Source of the DNA: Selenomonas bovis DSM 23594
Lineage (GTDB): Bacteria; Bacillota; Negativicutes; Selenomonadales; Selenomonadaceae
Length of the DNA: 64,000 nt
Assembly: GCF_000381005.1 (NCBI RefSeq)
Contig: NZ_KB908379.1
Coordinates: 186,001-250,000, forward strand
Direction of reading: 5' to 3'
The position numbers and the translations under genes are program-made. The stretch's first letter is position 1. Each line of letters begins with the position of its first letter. Of this stretch, positions 35,480-44,806 are shown one piece after another. The notes beneath the pieces were generated by a model. That model did no database searches. It saw nothing but the letters and a program-made list of their open reading frames with translations, and had not been told where the DNA came from.

Positions 35480-36013
35480 ATGGCGATTGGTGAACGTATT
35501 CGTTTCTTCCGCAACATGAAGGGCATCACACAGAAGTATCTTGGCATGGTGGTGGGTTTCCCGGAACGCTCCGCCGATGTGCGTATGGCACAGTATGAAA
35601 CCGGGAGCCGCACCCCCAAGGCCGACCTGACAAAGACCCTGGCTGACTTCTTTGATATTTCCCCTGATGCCCTGACCGTCCCTGACATAGATACCGACAT
35701 CGGCCTGATGCACACCCTCTTTGCTTTGGAGGATATTCGGGGGCTGACTATTGGGGAGATTGACGGCGAGGTTTGTCTGCGTCTGGACAAATCCAAAGGC
35801 AAGACCTATGCCAATATGCTTGATATGCTGTCCGCCTGGGCGGAGCAGGCCAAGAAGCTGGAGGCCGGGGAGATCACCAGGGAGGACTATGACCGCTGGC
35901 GGTACAACTACCCCAAGTACGACACCACCCTGCGGTGGGCAAAAGTTCCCTCACAGGAATTGAGTGATTTCCTGGTGGATGCACTCAAAGATAGCCCCGA
36001 TACTGATGAATAG
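35480..36013 (+). CDS. XRE-family regulator of the element
   Basis: 177 residues from the ATG at 35480 (TTGGAG ten bases upstream); an in-frame TTG at 35414 lies inside the -35 box and is rejected. The N-terminal HTH is IGERIRFFRNMKGITQKYLG with VRMAQYETGSRTPKADLTKT as the recognition part. The remaining residues (about 70-177) form an acidic helical domain without a protease motif. Such regulators beside xis/int control excision. Position at the right end of the element, opposite strand. Confidence 0.85.
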   Translation: MAIGERIRFFRNMKGITQKYLGMVVGFPERSADVRMAQYETGSRTPKADLTKTLADFFDISPDALTVPDIDTDIGLMHTLFALEDIRGLTIGEIDGEVCLRLDKSKGKTYANMLDMLSAWAEQAKKLEAGEITREDYDRWRYNYPKYDTTLRWAKVPSQELSDFLVDALKDSPDTDE

Positions 36014-36019
36014 ACAGCA

Positions 36020-36055
36020 AAAGCCCTTACCGACGTTGCCATCGGTAAGGGCTTT
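36020..36055. terminator. Bidirectional terminator after the XRE gene
   Basis: Perfect 14-bp stem AAAGCCCTTACCGA (36020-36033) and TCGGTAAGGGCTTT (36042-36055). It ends the XRE gene and, on the other strand (GGGCTTTTG), would also stop transcripts coming out of guaA into the element. Confidence 0.9.
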
Positions 36056-36146
36056 CTAATATGGTTGTCCTCACTTATAAGCCGCAAAAGAACATTCTTT
36101 ACCCGCAATCCACTGGGGATACAGAATGATACGGCCTATGGGGAGC

Positions 36147-36163
36147 GTTATCAAATCGTTATC
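36147..36163 (+). repeat. Right subterminal direct repeat of the element
   Basis: GTTATCAAATCGTTATC, partner of 28327-28343 with one mismatch. 61 bp from the guaA stop codon. Between them lies GTTGTGCCGCAAC (36192-36204), with inverted GTTG/CAAC ends, a possible core-type site. Confidence 0.6.
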
Positions 36164-36223
36164 AAAAGAGAGATATAAAACCGCAAAATCGTTGTGCCGC
36201 AACGGGTTCGGAGTTTCAAAAAC

Positions 36224-37777
36224 TCACTCCCACTCGATCGTCGCCGGCGGCTTGCCCGTGCAGTCGTAGAGCACGCGGTTGACGCCCTTGACCTCGTTGA
36301 CGATGCGGCGCGTGACCGTGGAGAGCACCTCCCAGGGGAGCTGCGCACTCTCCGCTGTCATGAAGTCGCTCGTCTCGACGGCGCGCAGCGCGATGGCGTA
36401 ATCGTAGGTGCGGCCGTCGCCCATGACGCCGACGGAGCGCATGTTCGTGAGCGCGGCGAAATACTGGCCGAGCCCTTTGTCCGCACCGGCCTTCGCGACC
36501 TCCTCGCGGTAGATGGCATCAGCCTCCTGGACGATCTTGACCTTCTCCTCCGTGACCTCGCCGATGATGCGGATGCCGAGTCCCGGCCCTGGGAACGGCT
36601 GGCGGTTCACGAGGTAGTCGGGGATGCCGAGCTCGCGGCCGACGGCGCGCACCTCATCCTTGAAGAGCAGGCGCAACGGCTCGACGATTTCCTTGAAGTC
36701 CACATAGTCCGGCAGGCCGCCGACGTTGTGATGGCTCTTGATGACGGCGGACTTGCCGAGGCCGCTCTCGATGACGTCTGGGTAGATCGTGCCCTGCACG
36801 AGATAGTCGACGGCGCCGATTTTCTTCGCCTCTTCCTCGAAGACGCGGATGAACTCCTCGCCGATGATCTTGCGCTTTTTCTCCGGCTCCGTCACGCCCG
36901 CGAGCTTCGCGTAGAAGCGGTCCTTGGCGTTGACGCGGATGAAATTGACGTCGTAGGGGCCGTCCGGTCCGAAGACCGCCTCGACCTCATCGCCCTCGTT
37001 CTTGCGCAGGAGGCCGTGGTCGACGAAGACGCAGGTGAGCTGCTTGCCGATGGCCTTCGAGAGCAGCACGGCCGCGACGGAGGAGTCCACGCCGCCCGAG
37101 AGCGCGCAGAGCGCGCGGCCCGTGCCGATCTTTTCCTTGAGCTCGGCGACAGTCGTCTTGACGAAGGAATCCATCTTCCAATCGCCCTGGCAGCCGCAGA
37201 CATCGTAGACGAAATTCTTGAGCATGGTCTTGCCCTCGGCAGTGTGCATGACCTCGGGATGGAACTGCGTTGCGTAGAGGCGCGCCTCGGCGTTCTCCAT
37301 CGCCGCGACGGGGCAGACAGGCGTCCTAGCCGTAGCGGTGAAGCCTGCGGGCACATCCTTGATGTAGTCCGTGTGACTCATCCAGCAGATGGTCTTTACC
37401 GAGACGTTCTGAAAGAGCTTCGAACCGCGCGCCGTGACCTCGACCTCGGTCTTACCGTACTCAGAGACCGGTGCCGTCTCGACCTTGCCGCCCAGGAGAT
37501 GCGCCATGAGCTGCGAGCCGTAGCAGATGCCGAGCACGGGGATGCCGAGGCGGAAGAGCTCCGGGCTGCACGTCGCGGAGTCCTCGCGATAGACGCTGTT
37601 CGGGCCGCCTGTGAGGATGATGCCCTTCGGCGCCATCTCCTTGATGGCATCGAGGCTCATCGTATTCGGATGCACCTCGCAGTAGACGTGATCCTCGCGC
37701 ACGCGGCGCGCGATGAGCTGATTGTACTGGCCGCCGAAGTCCAGGACCAGGATGAGTTCATTTGCAGGCTTGCTCAA
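36224..37777 (-). CDS. guaA: GMP synthase (glutamine-hydrolysing)
   Basis: 517 residues. Class I glutamine amidotransferase domain with GICYGSQ (C85), QFHPEVMHT; then ATP pyrophosphatase domain with PP-loop [15 protein letters not shown], and the dimerisation domain to IEWE at the end. Converts XMP to GMP. Starts with TTG at 37777, eight bases after GGGAGGA. The 3' end is intact despite the element inserted just beyond it, so the insertion restored or spared the reading frame. Confidence 0.97.
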   Translation of the reverse strand: MSKPANELILVLDFGGQYNQLIARRVREDHVYCEVHPNTMSLDAIKEMAPKGIILTGGPNSVYREDSATCSPELFRLGIPVLGICYGSQLMAHLLGGKVETAPVSEYGKTEVEVTARGSKLFQNVSVKTICWMSHTDYIKDVPAGFTATARTPVCPVAAMENAEARLYATQFHPEVMHTAEGKTMLKNFVYDVCGCQGDWKMDSFVKTTVAELKEKIGTGRALCALSGGVDSSVAAVLLSKAIGKQLTCVFVDHGLLRKNEGDEVEAVFGPDGPYDVNFIRVNAKDRFYAKLAGVTEPEKKRKIIGEEFIRVFEEEAKKIGAVDYLVQGTIYPDVIESGLGKSAVIKSHHNVGGLPDYVDFKEIVEPLRLLFKDEVRAVGRELGIPDYLVNRQPFPGPGLGIRIIGEVTEEKVKIVQEADAIYREEVAKAGADKGLGQYFAALTNMRSVGVMGDGRTYDYAIALRAVETSDFMTAESAQLPWEVLSTVTRRIVNEVKGVNRVLYDCTGKPPATIEWE

Positions 37778-37815
37778 TTCAATGTTCCTCCCTCAAATAT
37801 CATAATCTTCTTTTG

Positions 37816-37844
37816 ATTATAGCACAGCTCCCCGCGCTGCGACA
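37816..37844 (-). promoter_or_regulatory. guaA promoter candidate
   Basis: Perfect TATAAT (37816-37821, leftward) with a weak -35 (TGTCGC) at 17-bp spacing, about 38 bp before the TTG start. No purine riboswitch-like fold was recognised in the short leader. Confidence 0.5.
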
Positions 37845-37962
37845 GGGGCGGTGCGGCAAAAATGCGGCAGACGCGCAACAGAAATCCCCATGCGCGGCCC
37901 TTTTGTGCCCGTACCTACAACGAAGGAGCCACCGCCTGCGCGATGACTCCTTACCGTCTGGA

Positions 37963-39681
37963 TCAATACTGAAATTTTTGCAGGGAATTCGTGAGCTCCT
38001 GCGCGAGCTTCGAGAGGCTCTCGCTCGCCGTGGCGATCTCGCCCGCGGAGGCGGACTGTTCCTCGGTGGCGGCAGAGACGTTCTCCATCTCACTCGACAC
38101 CGTCGTGCCCTGCGCGTCGATCTCCTGCATCTGGCCAGCGATGTTGTTCGTCTCGTCATTGACCTTCTTGATCTCCGTCGCCATCGCGTTCGCTTCCTTC
38201 GAGACGCCGTCGACGAAGACGCGGATCTCCTCGAACGCCTGCTTGAGGTTCTCCACGGAGGCGGCGCCCTCGGCGACGGCCTGGCTGCCATCCTGCATGG
38301 AGGCGACGGCCGCGCCCGTGTCCTTCTGGATGGCGGCGATGAGGTCGGCAATCTTCTGCGCGGCCTGCGCCGATTCCTCGGCGAGCTTGCGCACCTCGTC
38401 CGCGACGACGGAGAAGCCGCGGCCGTGCTCGCCCGCGCGCGCCGCCTCGATGGCGGCGTTCAAGGCGAGGAGGTTCGTCTGCTCGGCGATGGAGCCGATG
38501 GTCTCGACGATGGTGCCGATCTCCTGCGAGCTCTTGCCGAGCTTGTCGACGATCTGGGCAGACTGCTGCACCGTCGTTTCGACGCTCTTGATGCGCGCGA
38601 CTGAGCCCGCGACGGCCTCGCTGCCCTTGTCGGCGCGCTCGTAGGCTTCCTGGGCATGCGCAGCGACGCGTTCAGCCTGATGGTGCATCTTGCCGACGGA
38701 GTCGTTTGCCTCCGTCACGGCCTGCGTGCCCTTCTCGACCTCGCCCTCCTGCGCCTGCACGGCATCCGCCGCGCGCTGCACAGACTCCGCGACCTGCGTC
38801 GACGCCTGCGCTGACTGCTCGGAGCTCGCGGAGAGCTCCTCGCTCGCCGCCGCGATCTGGCTCGCGGAGTCGTTCGTGTCGTGCATGAGCTGATTGAGGC
38901 CCACCTGCATCTCGGCGATGGTCGTCGCCATGGCGCCGAACTCATCGCCGCGCGTCACCGTGCGCTCGACGAGACGGAAATCGCCGTTCTTGAGGTTCTC
39001 GCATGTCTTCTGCATGGCGTGGAGCGGGCCCGTGATCTCCCGCGAGATCCACATGGCCGCACCGACGAGCACGATCATCGCCACGATGCCCTCGATGAGC
39101 ATGTTGCGCGTCGCCTCGCCCGCCTTCGTGAGGTTGCGCTGATAGACCTCTTCCGCGTTGTCCGCGATCATCTGCTGGAGCTCTTTGATCGGCTTGCCGA
39201 CCGCCGTACTATTTGCCTGCCCCTCCTTTAAGTAGAGCGCGCGTGCCTCGTCGTTCTTTCCCTCCCTGACGAGCGACTCGATCTGCTTGCCTGTCTGGTA
39301 GAGGTCGCCCCAAGCCTTGTTCGCTGCCTCGATGCGCTCCGGCACACCCTCGATTCCCTTCGCGTTCTCCGTATAACCGTCCATGAGGTTGTGGAAGCGG
39401 CTGTTGATATCCTCGATGGTCTTGACGTTCTTCTGCTGCGCCTCCGCGTCCGCACTGTCCGCGAGGTTCAGCTCATGCGTCTGCATGTCGCGCATGAGAT
39501 ACTTCATCTCATCGACCGACTGCATGCTCTTGAGCTTCTGGTTATACATCTTGCTCATGCGGTAATTCGCCTGGTCGAGCATGCTGTACCCCGTATAGCC
39601 GACGGAGAGCAACGCGACCGCCGCGATAACCGCGAGAATGAGGATCTTGAACGAGACCTTGATATCGTTGATCCACCCCAT
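37963..39681 (-). CDS. Methyl-accepting chemotaxis protein
   Basis: 572 residues from the ATG at 39681, eight bases after AGGA. Two membrane segments (about 10-30 and 195-215) enclose a four-helix-type ligand domain with [17 protein letters not shown] follows ([19 protein letters not shown]), then a long signalling coiled coil with the conserved tip [20 protein letters not shown]. Detects small molecules outside the membrane and controls CheA; no che gene is in the window. Same direction as phyA, 118 bp downstream of it. S. ruminantium is flagellated, which fits. Confidence 0.93.
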   Translation of the reverse strand: MGWINDIKVSFKILILAVIAAVALLSVGYTGYSMLDQANYRMSKMYNQKLKSMQSVDEMKYLMRDMQTHELNLADSADAEAQQKNVKTIEDINSRFHNLMDGYTENAKGIEGVPERIEAANKAWGDLYQTGKQIESLVREGKNDEARALYLKEGQANSTAVGKPIKELQQMIADNAEEVYQRNLTKAGEATRNMLIEGIVAMIVLVGAAMWISREITGPLHAMQKTCENLKNGDFRLVERTVTRGDEFGAMATTIAEMQVGLNQLMHDTNDSASQIAAASEELSASSEQSAQASTQVAESVQRAADAVQAQEGEVEKGTQAVTEANDSVGKMHHQAERVAAHAQEAYERADKGSEAVAGSVARIKSVETTVQQSAQIVDKLGKSSQEIGTIVETIGSIAEQTNLLALNAAIEAARAGEHGRGFSVVADEVRKLAEESAQAAQKIADLIAAIQKDTGAAVASMQDGSQAVAEGAASVENLKQAFEEIRVFVDGVSKEANAMATEIKKVNDETNNIAGQMQEIDAQGTTVSSEMENVSAATEEQSASAGEIATASESLSKLAQELTNSLQKFQY

Positions 39682-39799
39682 GAAAACCATCCTTTCTTCC
39701 CTTTTTGCCGTCAATCATCCCTGACCGGCGCAGCATCCGCCGCCGCGCGTCCCGTGCGGGCAGCGCCATTTCCCTGGCTCCGGGCCGCCGCCCGCGCCT

Positions 39800-40846
<1,047 letters not shown>

Positions 40847-40892
40847 TTACTCCTTTACTCTATCCGCGCGTCTGCGCGGAATCCCAATAGTT

Positions 40893-40916
40893 AGGAAGCA
40901 CTGATTCATTCAGCGC
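40893..40916. repeat. End fragment of the dispersed repeat upstream of phyA
   Basis: AGGAAGCACTGATTCATTCA corresponds to the outer 20 bp of the full repeats. It lies between phyA and the porin remnant and overlaps the last codons of that remnant. Confidence 0.5.
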
Positions 40917-41357
40917 GATTGTCCGTCGTGCAGCACCTCTTCCACCGCTTCGCGGTTCCCCTTCTCATCCACTTCAACAGGAAGTGGTAAAATCCTGCAT
41001 GAATCGGTGATTCGTCTTCGCCTTGAGCCGCACCTCCGCCTTGACCGTGCCATGCCTCTCCTGATCGTACATATAGCCCGTCTTCGTCGAGCCGGACCAA
41101 ACGATGTCCGCGCCCTTCTTGGCCTTGCTCGTCTTTTCCTTTTTCTCCTGCTTCGTCTGCGCTGCCGCAAGCTGCTGCTCGAGCGTATTGAGCCGCGCCG
41201 AGAGCGCCGCGATCTCCTCCTTCATCTGCGCGACCTCCGCGGCCTGTGCCTCATCCTCTGGTGCAGCGCTCACGGCTGCGGACAGGCAAACGGCAGGGTC
41301 AGAGCCATCGTCAGAGCGGTAACATTCCTTTTGTTGATAAATCCTTTTCCTTCTCAT
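40907..41357 (-). pseudogene. Decayed outer-membrane porin-like gene
   Basis: Pieces of one exported protein lie in different frames. A signal peptide core NVTALTMALTLPFA is in one frame; CLSAAVSAAPEDEAQAAEVA followed by a coiled coil (MKEEIAALSARLNTLEQQLA) and VWSGSTKTGYMYDQERHGTV is in another; LPVEVDEKGNREAVEEVLHD is in a third. The coiled coil followed by the start of a beta barrel is the plan of Negativicute porins, whose barrel would be 300 residues longer. At least two frameshifts and a large deletion are needed. Repeat fragments flank it on both sides (40893-40916 and 41364-41544). Confidence 0.6.
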
Positions 41358-41363
41358 TTTCTA

Positions 41364-41544
41364 AGGAATCACTGATTCATTCGACCCCCTGCCTTTGCGT
41401 ATCTACACGATCCTCTCGTCGCCCTGAAATCCTCAGCACAAAACGCGATAGAGCGTTTTGGCTGCTACGCCTCCGGCTTCTCTCCTAGAGAGATACAGCA
41501 TATCTTCGCAAATTCAAGGCACCTCATTTCATCAGCGCTTCCTT
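41364..41544. repeat. Dispersed structured repeat, copy C (inverted)
   Basis: 181 bp, inverted relative to the other two. Ends AGGAATCACTGATTCATTCG and, on the opposite strand, AGGAAGCGCTGATGAAATGA. Compared with copy B, the central short hairpin has been replaced by a longer one containing AAAACGC and GCGTTTT. Flanked by the porin remnant start on the left and the T-box region on the right. The stretch 41546-41700 has only a small GCGTTA/TAACGC hairpin (41584-41600). Confidence 0.85.
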
Positions 41545-41701
41545 AAATGAAATTCCCCATAATTTCAACCTTTTCTCTATCCGCGTTAAGTATAACGCAA
41601 CTCCTCCGTCATGTTCAATCGGAAGTTCTTCTCATTTCACGGGAAATCCATCCCGGATTCACACGTCTTTAGGAGCAACTTCCCGCAAAAGGTACTCCCC
41701 C

Positions 41702-41730
41702 TTGACAACTTTACATCTCCGTGCTATCCT
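41702..41730 (+). promoter_or_regulatory. Promoter of the T-box-trpD unit
   Basis: TTGACA (41702-41707), 17-bp spacer, TATCCT (41725-41730). Transcription should begin near 41737, at the start of the T-box leader. Confidence 0.8.
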
Positions 41731-41736
41731 CATAAG

Positions 41737-42010
41737 CAAATCAAACCGATGAGGCGGAGATAGCGTCAGCCATGCCCCGAAGAGAGTCCGCGCTGCTGGG
41801 ATGCGGATGGAACAGGCTGCGCGCGATGGGCCGCGGAGGGCGCTGGGAAAGGCCTCGCCGAGTACTGAGCGACGTGTTGGCGGCATACGTCAGTTGCCGG
41901 GAGTGTGATAGCACTCCGTGAGCGCATGGTTTTCCATGAAGCAGGGTGGCACCGCGAGCATTCGTCCCTGGTAGTTGTATCTTATGACTGCCGGGGACTT
42001 TTATTTTGCA
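41737..42010 (+). promoter_or_regulatory. T-box leader controlling trpD
   Basis: A leader of about 270 nt with a long GC-rich stem I region, a small GGAGTG/CACTCC hairpin (about 41900-41918), the conserved T-box AGGGTGGCACCGCG (41943-41956) and a terminator with GTCCC...GGGAC and TTTTATTTT (41964-42006). The T-box pairs with the acceptor end of uncharged tRNA to prevent termination. Given the gene controlled, tRNA-Trp is expected (a TGG candidate lies in GCGCTGGGAAAG), but I could not place the specifier loop with certainty. Confidence 0.9.
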
Positions 42011-42039
42011 ATCGCCTCCGGCTGGAAGGAGCGTTTCCC

Positions 42040-43056
42040 ATGATCAAAGAAGCCATTGAGAAAGTCGTCAGCAAGCAGGACCTCACCTACGACGAGGCCT
42101 ACACCGTCATGAACGAGATCATGAACGGCGAGACGAGCCAGGTGCAGAACGCCGCCTACCTCGCGGCGCTCTCGACGAAGAGCGCAAAGGCCGAGACGAT
42201 CGACGAGATCTCCGGCTCCGCCGCCGCCATGCGCGACCACGCGCTCCAGGTCGAGCACGACATGGACGTCCTCGAGATCGTCGGCACGGGCGGCGATCAC
42301 GCGGGCAGCATCAACATCTCGACGACGGCCGCGTTCCTCATCGCCGCCGCGGGCATCAAGGTCGCGAAGCACGGCAACCGCGCCGCCTCGTCGAAGTCCG
42401 GCGCCGCCGACTGCCTCGAGGCGCTCGGCATCAACATCAGCCTTTCGCCGGAGAAATGCGTGGAGCTCCTCAAGGAGATCAACATCTGCTTCCTCTTCGC
42501 GCAGAAATATCACGCCTCGATGAAATACGTCGGCGCCGTGCGCAAGGAGCTCGGCATCCGCACGGTCTTCAACATCCTCGGCCCGCTCACGAACCCGGCG
42601 CACCCGACGACCATGCTGCTCGGCGTCTACGACGAGTACCTGCTCGATCCGCTCGCCCAAGTGCTCATGAGCCTCGGCGTGAAGCGCGGCATGGTCATCT
42701 ACGGGCAGGACTGCCTCGATGAGATCTCGCTGAGCGCGCCTACGAGCGTCTGCGAGTTCAAGGACGGCTGGTTCAAGCGCTACGTCATCCAGCCGGAGGA
42801 CTTCGGCTTCACGCGCTGCAAAAAAGACGACATCAAGGGCGGCACGCCTGAGGAGAACGCCGCCATCACGCGCGCCATCCTCGCGGGGCAAGAACAAGGG
42901 CCGAAGCGCGACATCGTCCTCCTGAACGCCGGCGCCGCCATCTATCTCGGCGGCAAGGCCGCAAGCATCGCAGACGGCATCGGCGTCGCCCGCTCGCTCA
43001 TCGAAAACGGCGCGGGATTCAAGAAAATCGCGGCATTCGCGAAGCTCTCGCAGTGA
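42040..43056 (+). CDS. trpD: Anthranilate phosphoribosyltransferase TrpD
   Basis: 338 residues from the ATG at 42040, behind GGAAGGAG. Glycine-rich PRPP site [14 protein letters not shown], then [20 protein letters not shown] and [12 protein letters not shown], all TrpD hallmarks. It transfers phosphoribose to anthranilate in tryptophan synthesis. No other trp gene is adjacent and a terminator follows directly, so it is a single-gene operon under T-box control. Longer in-frame extension into the leader is rejected. GC-rich codon use as in the core genes. Confidence 0.93.
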   Translation: MIKEAIEKVVSKQDLTYDEAYTVMNEIMNGETSQVQNAAYLAALSTKSAKAETIDEISGSAAAMRDHALQVEHDMDVLEIVGTGGDHAGSINISTTAAFLIAAAGIKVAKHGNRAASSKSGAADCLEALGINISLSPEKCVELLKEINICFLFAQKYHASMKYVGAVRKELGIRTVFNILGPLTNPAHPTTMLLGVYDEYLLDPLAQVLMSLGVKRGMVIYGQDCLDEISLSAPTSVCEFKDGWFKRYVIQPEDFGFTRCKKDDIKGGTPEENAAITRAILAGQEQGPKRDIVLLNAGAAIYLGGKAASIADGIGVARSLIENGAGFKKIAAFAKLSQ

Positions 43057-43081
43057 GGCGAGACTCGCAGGGCATCAAGAG

Positions 43082-43128
43082 AAAAACGGCGTATCATTCG
43101 CTGAACTGCGAACGGTACGCCGTTTTTT
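43082..43128 (+). terminator. trpD terminator
   Basis: AAAACGGCGTA with TACGCCGTTTT around a 20-nt internal segment (which forms a small inner hairpin TTCGC/GCGAA), followed by TTTTTTATC. Confidence 0.85.
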
Positions 43129-43183
43129 ATCTGCATAAGCTTTTCCTATCAGAAAAAGCCTATCTCCTCATTCTTCCTACGGC

Positions 43184-44806
43184 TTAGCCCTCTGTGGCAA
43201 CCGCATCCACCGTAACAGGCGAAACAATGTCCTCAGAGAAACGCGACTGCTGCATCTCTACCGGTTCGGCCGCAGCAGCTGCCTTCGCAATCTGATTCTG
43301 CGCGGCCTCATCCTGCTTGCTCTGCGCGTCGAGACCAGCCTGCTGCGTTGGCTCAAAGTTCTTAACGACCACAACGAGCAAATCGTTCTTCGTCTCCGCG
43401 CTCTCCTGCGTCGCCTGGATGGCCTCGACATAGCCCTTGAGCTGGGCGACCTTCTCCGTCTCCGTCATCGTGCTGCGGCTGAGCTTCTCCGCCTGTTGCT
43501 TTACAGCTGCGGCTGCTTGCTGCGGGTTCTCCTGCAGCGCTTTCGTCATATCCGCCTGGCCCTGCGCGATGTTCTTTGCGATGTCAGCCGCCGGCTGCGG
43601 ATCCGGCGTCACCACGGACGGCTTGCTCGGCTTCGTGCCCGGGTCGCTCGGCTTCGTGCCCGGATCGCTCGGCTTCGTGCCCGGATCGCTCGGCTTCGTG
43701 CCCGGGTCGCTCGGCTTCGTGCCCGGGTCGCTCGGCTTCGTGCCCGGGTCGCTCGGCTTCGTGCCCGGATCGCTCGGCTTCGTGCCCGGATCGCTCGGCT
43801 TCGTTGTCTCGATGAGCTTCTTGTCCGGCGCAAACAACGTCTTGGATGCGTCATATTTGACATTCTTGCCGATATTGACCGGATCGCCGTCACCCTTGAG
43901 GCTATCATCTGTCATTTCGACAGTCTTGCCCGCAGCGAGGAAGACCTTGCCCGCCTTGCTCGTCAGTGAGGAATCCCCATCGACCGTCACCGTATGACCG
44001 AACACACCGACGCCATCATCACCGCTGAGCTTCGTGTCCTTGACATTGACATCCATGCCAGCGACGGCCTTGTTGACATAGGGGCCGTCATCCGCATCCG
44101 TATACGAAGCGCGGGCACTGACATCGACGAAACCATCGTCACCCGTCGCAGTCAGGCGGGATTTCTCCACCGTTATCTTGCCGCCGCTGAGCTCGATGAT
44201 GCCCTGATCCGTGAGCGTCGATCCGGAGACCTCCATCGTGTTGTCCGGCGTTGCCGTCCAGCTATCCGATGTGCCATTGACTCTCTTATAGGTATTCACC
44301 GCGTTGATGGCGAGGGCTTCGTCGTTCGTCGTGCTGAGAACAGAATCCTGCAGCTTGACCGTCTTACCATAGGCCATGACAGTGCCATAGGCCGAGATAT
44401 TCACCTTGTCCATCGTGAGATTGCCTGTCTGATTGACGGAGCCAATGACAAATCCATTCGTATTATCATCGGTCAGCGTCACATTCTTGGCTGCCGCAAT
44501 GCGGACAACACCGTTCGAGCCGTACGTATGGTCCGTCGGCGTGCCTACTTCGAGTTTTGTATTGGCAAGGTTGATATTGGAGCCGACCAGCGTTGCGTCC
44601 TCATTCGAATGAAGCGTCGAACCACTGATCGAGACATTCGTTGCGTCAGTACCGTTGACGGTATTGCCACCGTTCGTATAGCTCTTTCCCGCAACGACCT
44701 CGAAATCCCGCGTCGTCAGCGTCGAGCCAGTCACATCAACCTTGCCGCCGATGAGCGCCATCGGGCCTGCGGCACTCAGTGTTGCGTTACTGACTGAAAT
44801 GCGCAT
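43184..44806 (-). pseudogene. 5'-truncated two-partner secretion adhesin (TpsA-like)
   Basis: About 540 residues of beta-helix-type repeats (VTGSTLTTRDFEVVAG, VEVSGSTLTDQGIIELSGG and similar), then eight TKPSDPG heptads and a Gln/Ala-rich helical tail. The style is that of filamentous haemagglutinin-like adhesins, but there is no signal peptide and no N-terminal TPS secretion domain. The first plausible codon (MRISVSNATLSAAG at 44806) lies inside the end of the transporter gene and has no ribosome site. So the 5' part is missing, apparently through a deletion that joined the two genes. Could still be translated by coupling, but could not be exported by this route. Confidence 0.65.
43637..43804 (-). 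repeat. 21-bp in-frame tandem repeat, eight units
   Basis: Eight copies of a unit coding TKPSDPG, differing only by G or A at one third position (GGGTCG or GGATCG). It is a Pro-rich stalk in the adhesin. Length can vary in steps of seven residues without frameshift. Confidence 0.95.

Larger units (their letters stand above)
28203..36215. mobile_element. tet(W)-carrying integrative mobilizable element next to guaA
   Basis: A block with clearly lower GC and different codon use than the flanks, holding on one strand xis, int, mobC, an ATPase, a MobV-type relaxase and tet(W), with a divergent XRE regulator at the right end. The right edge lies within about 10-70 bp of the guaA stop codon; the left edge lies between the terminator at 28202 and the repeat at 28327. 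The 3' end of guaA is a known target of tyrosine-integrase elements such as Tn5801. No type IV secretion genes are present, so transfer would need a helper. The exact att core was not found: GAGTGGGA at the end of guaA has no second copy on the left. Element limits are therefore approximate. Confidence 0.85.

Noticed and set aside
43496-43969. Arg/Leu-rich frames opposite the heptad repeats
   Set aside because: A 21-bp repeat keeps every frame open; only the TKPSDPG frame continues into adhesin-like sequence.
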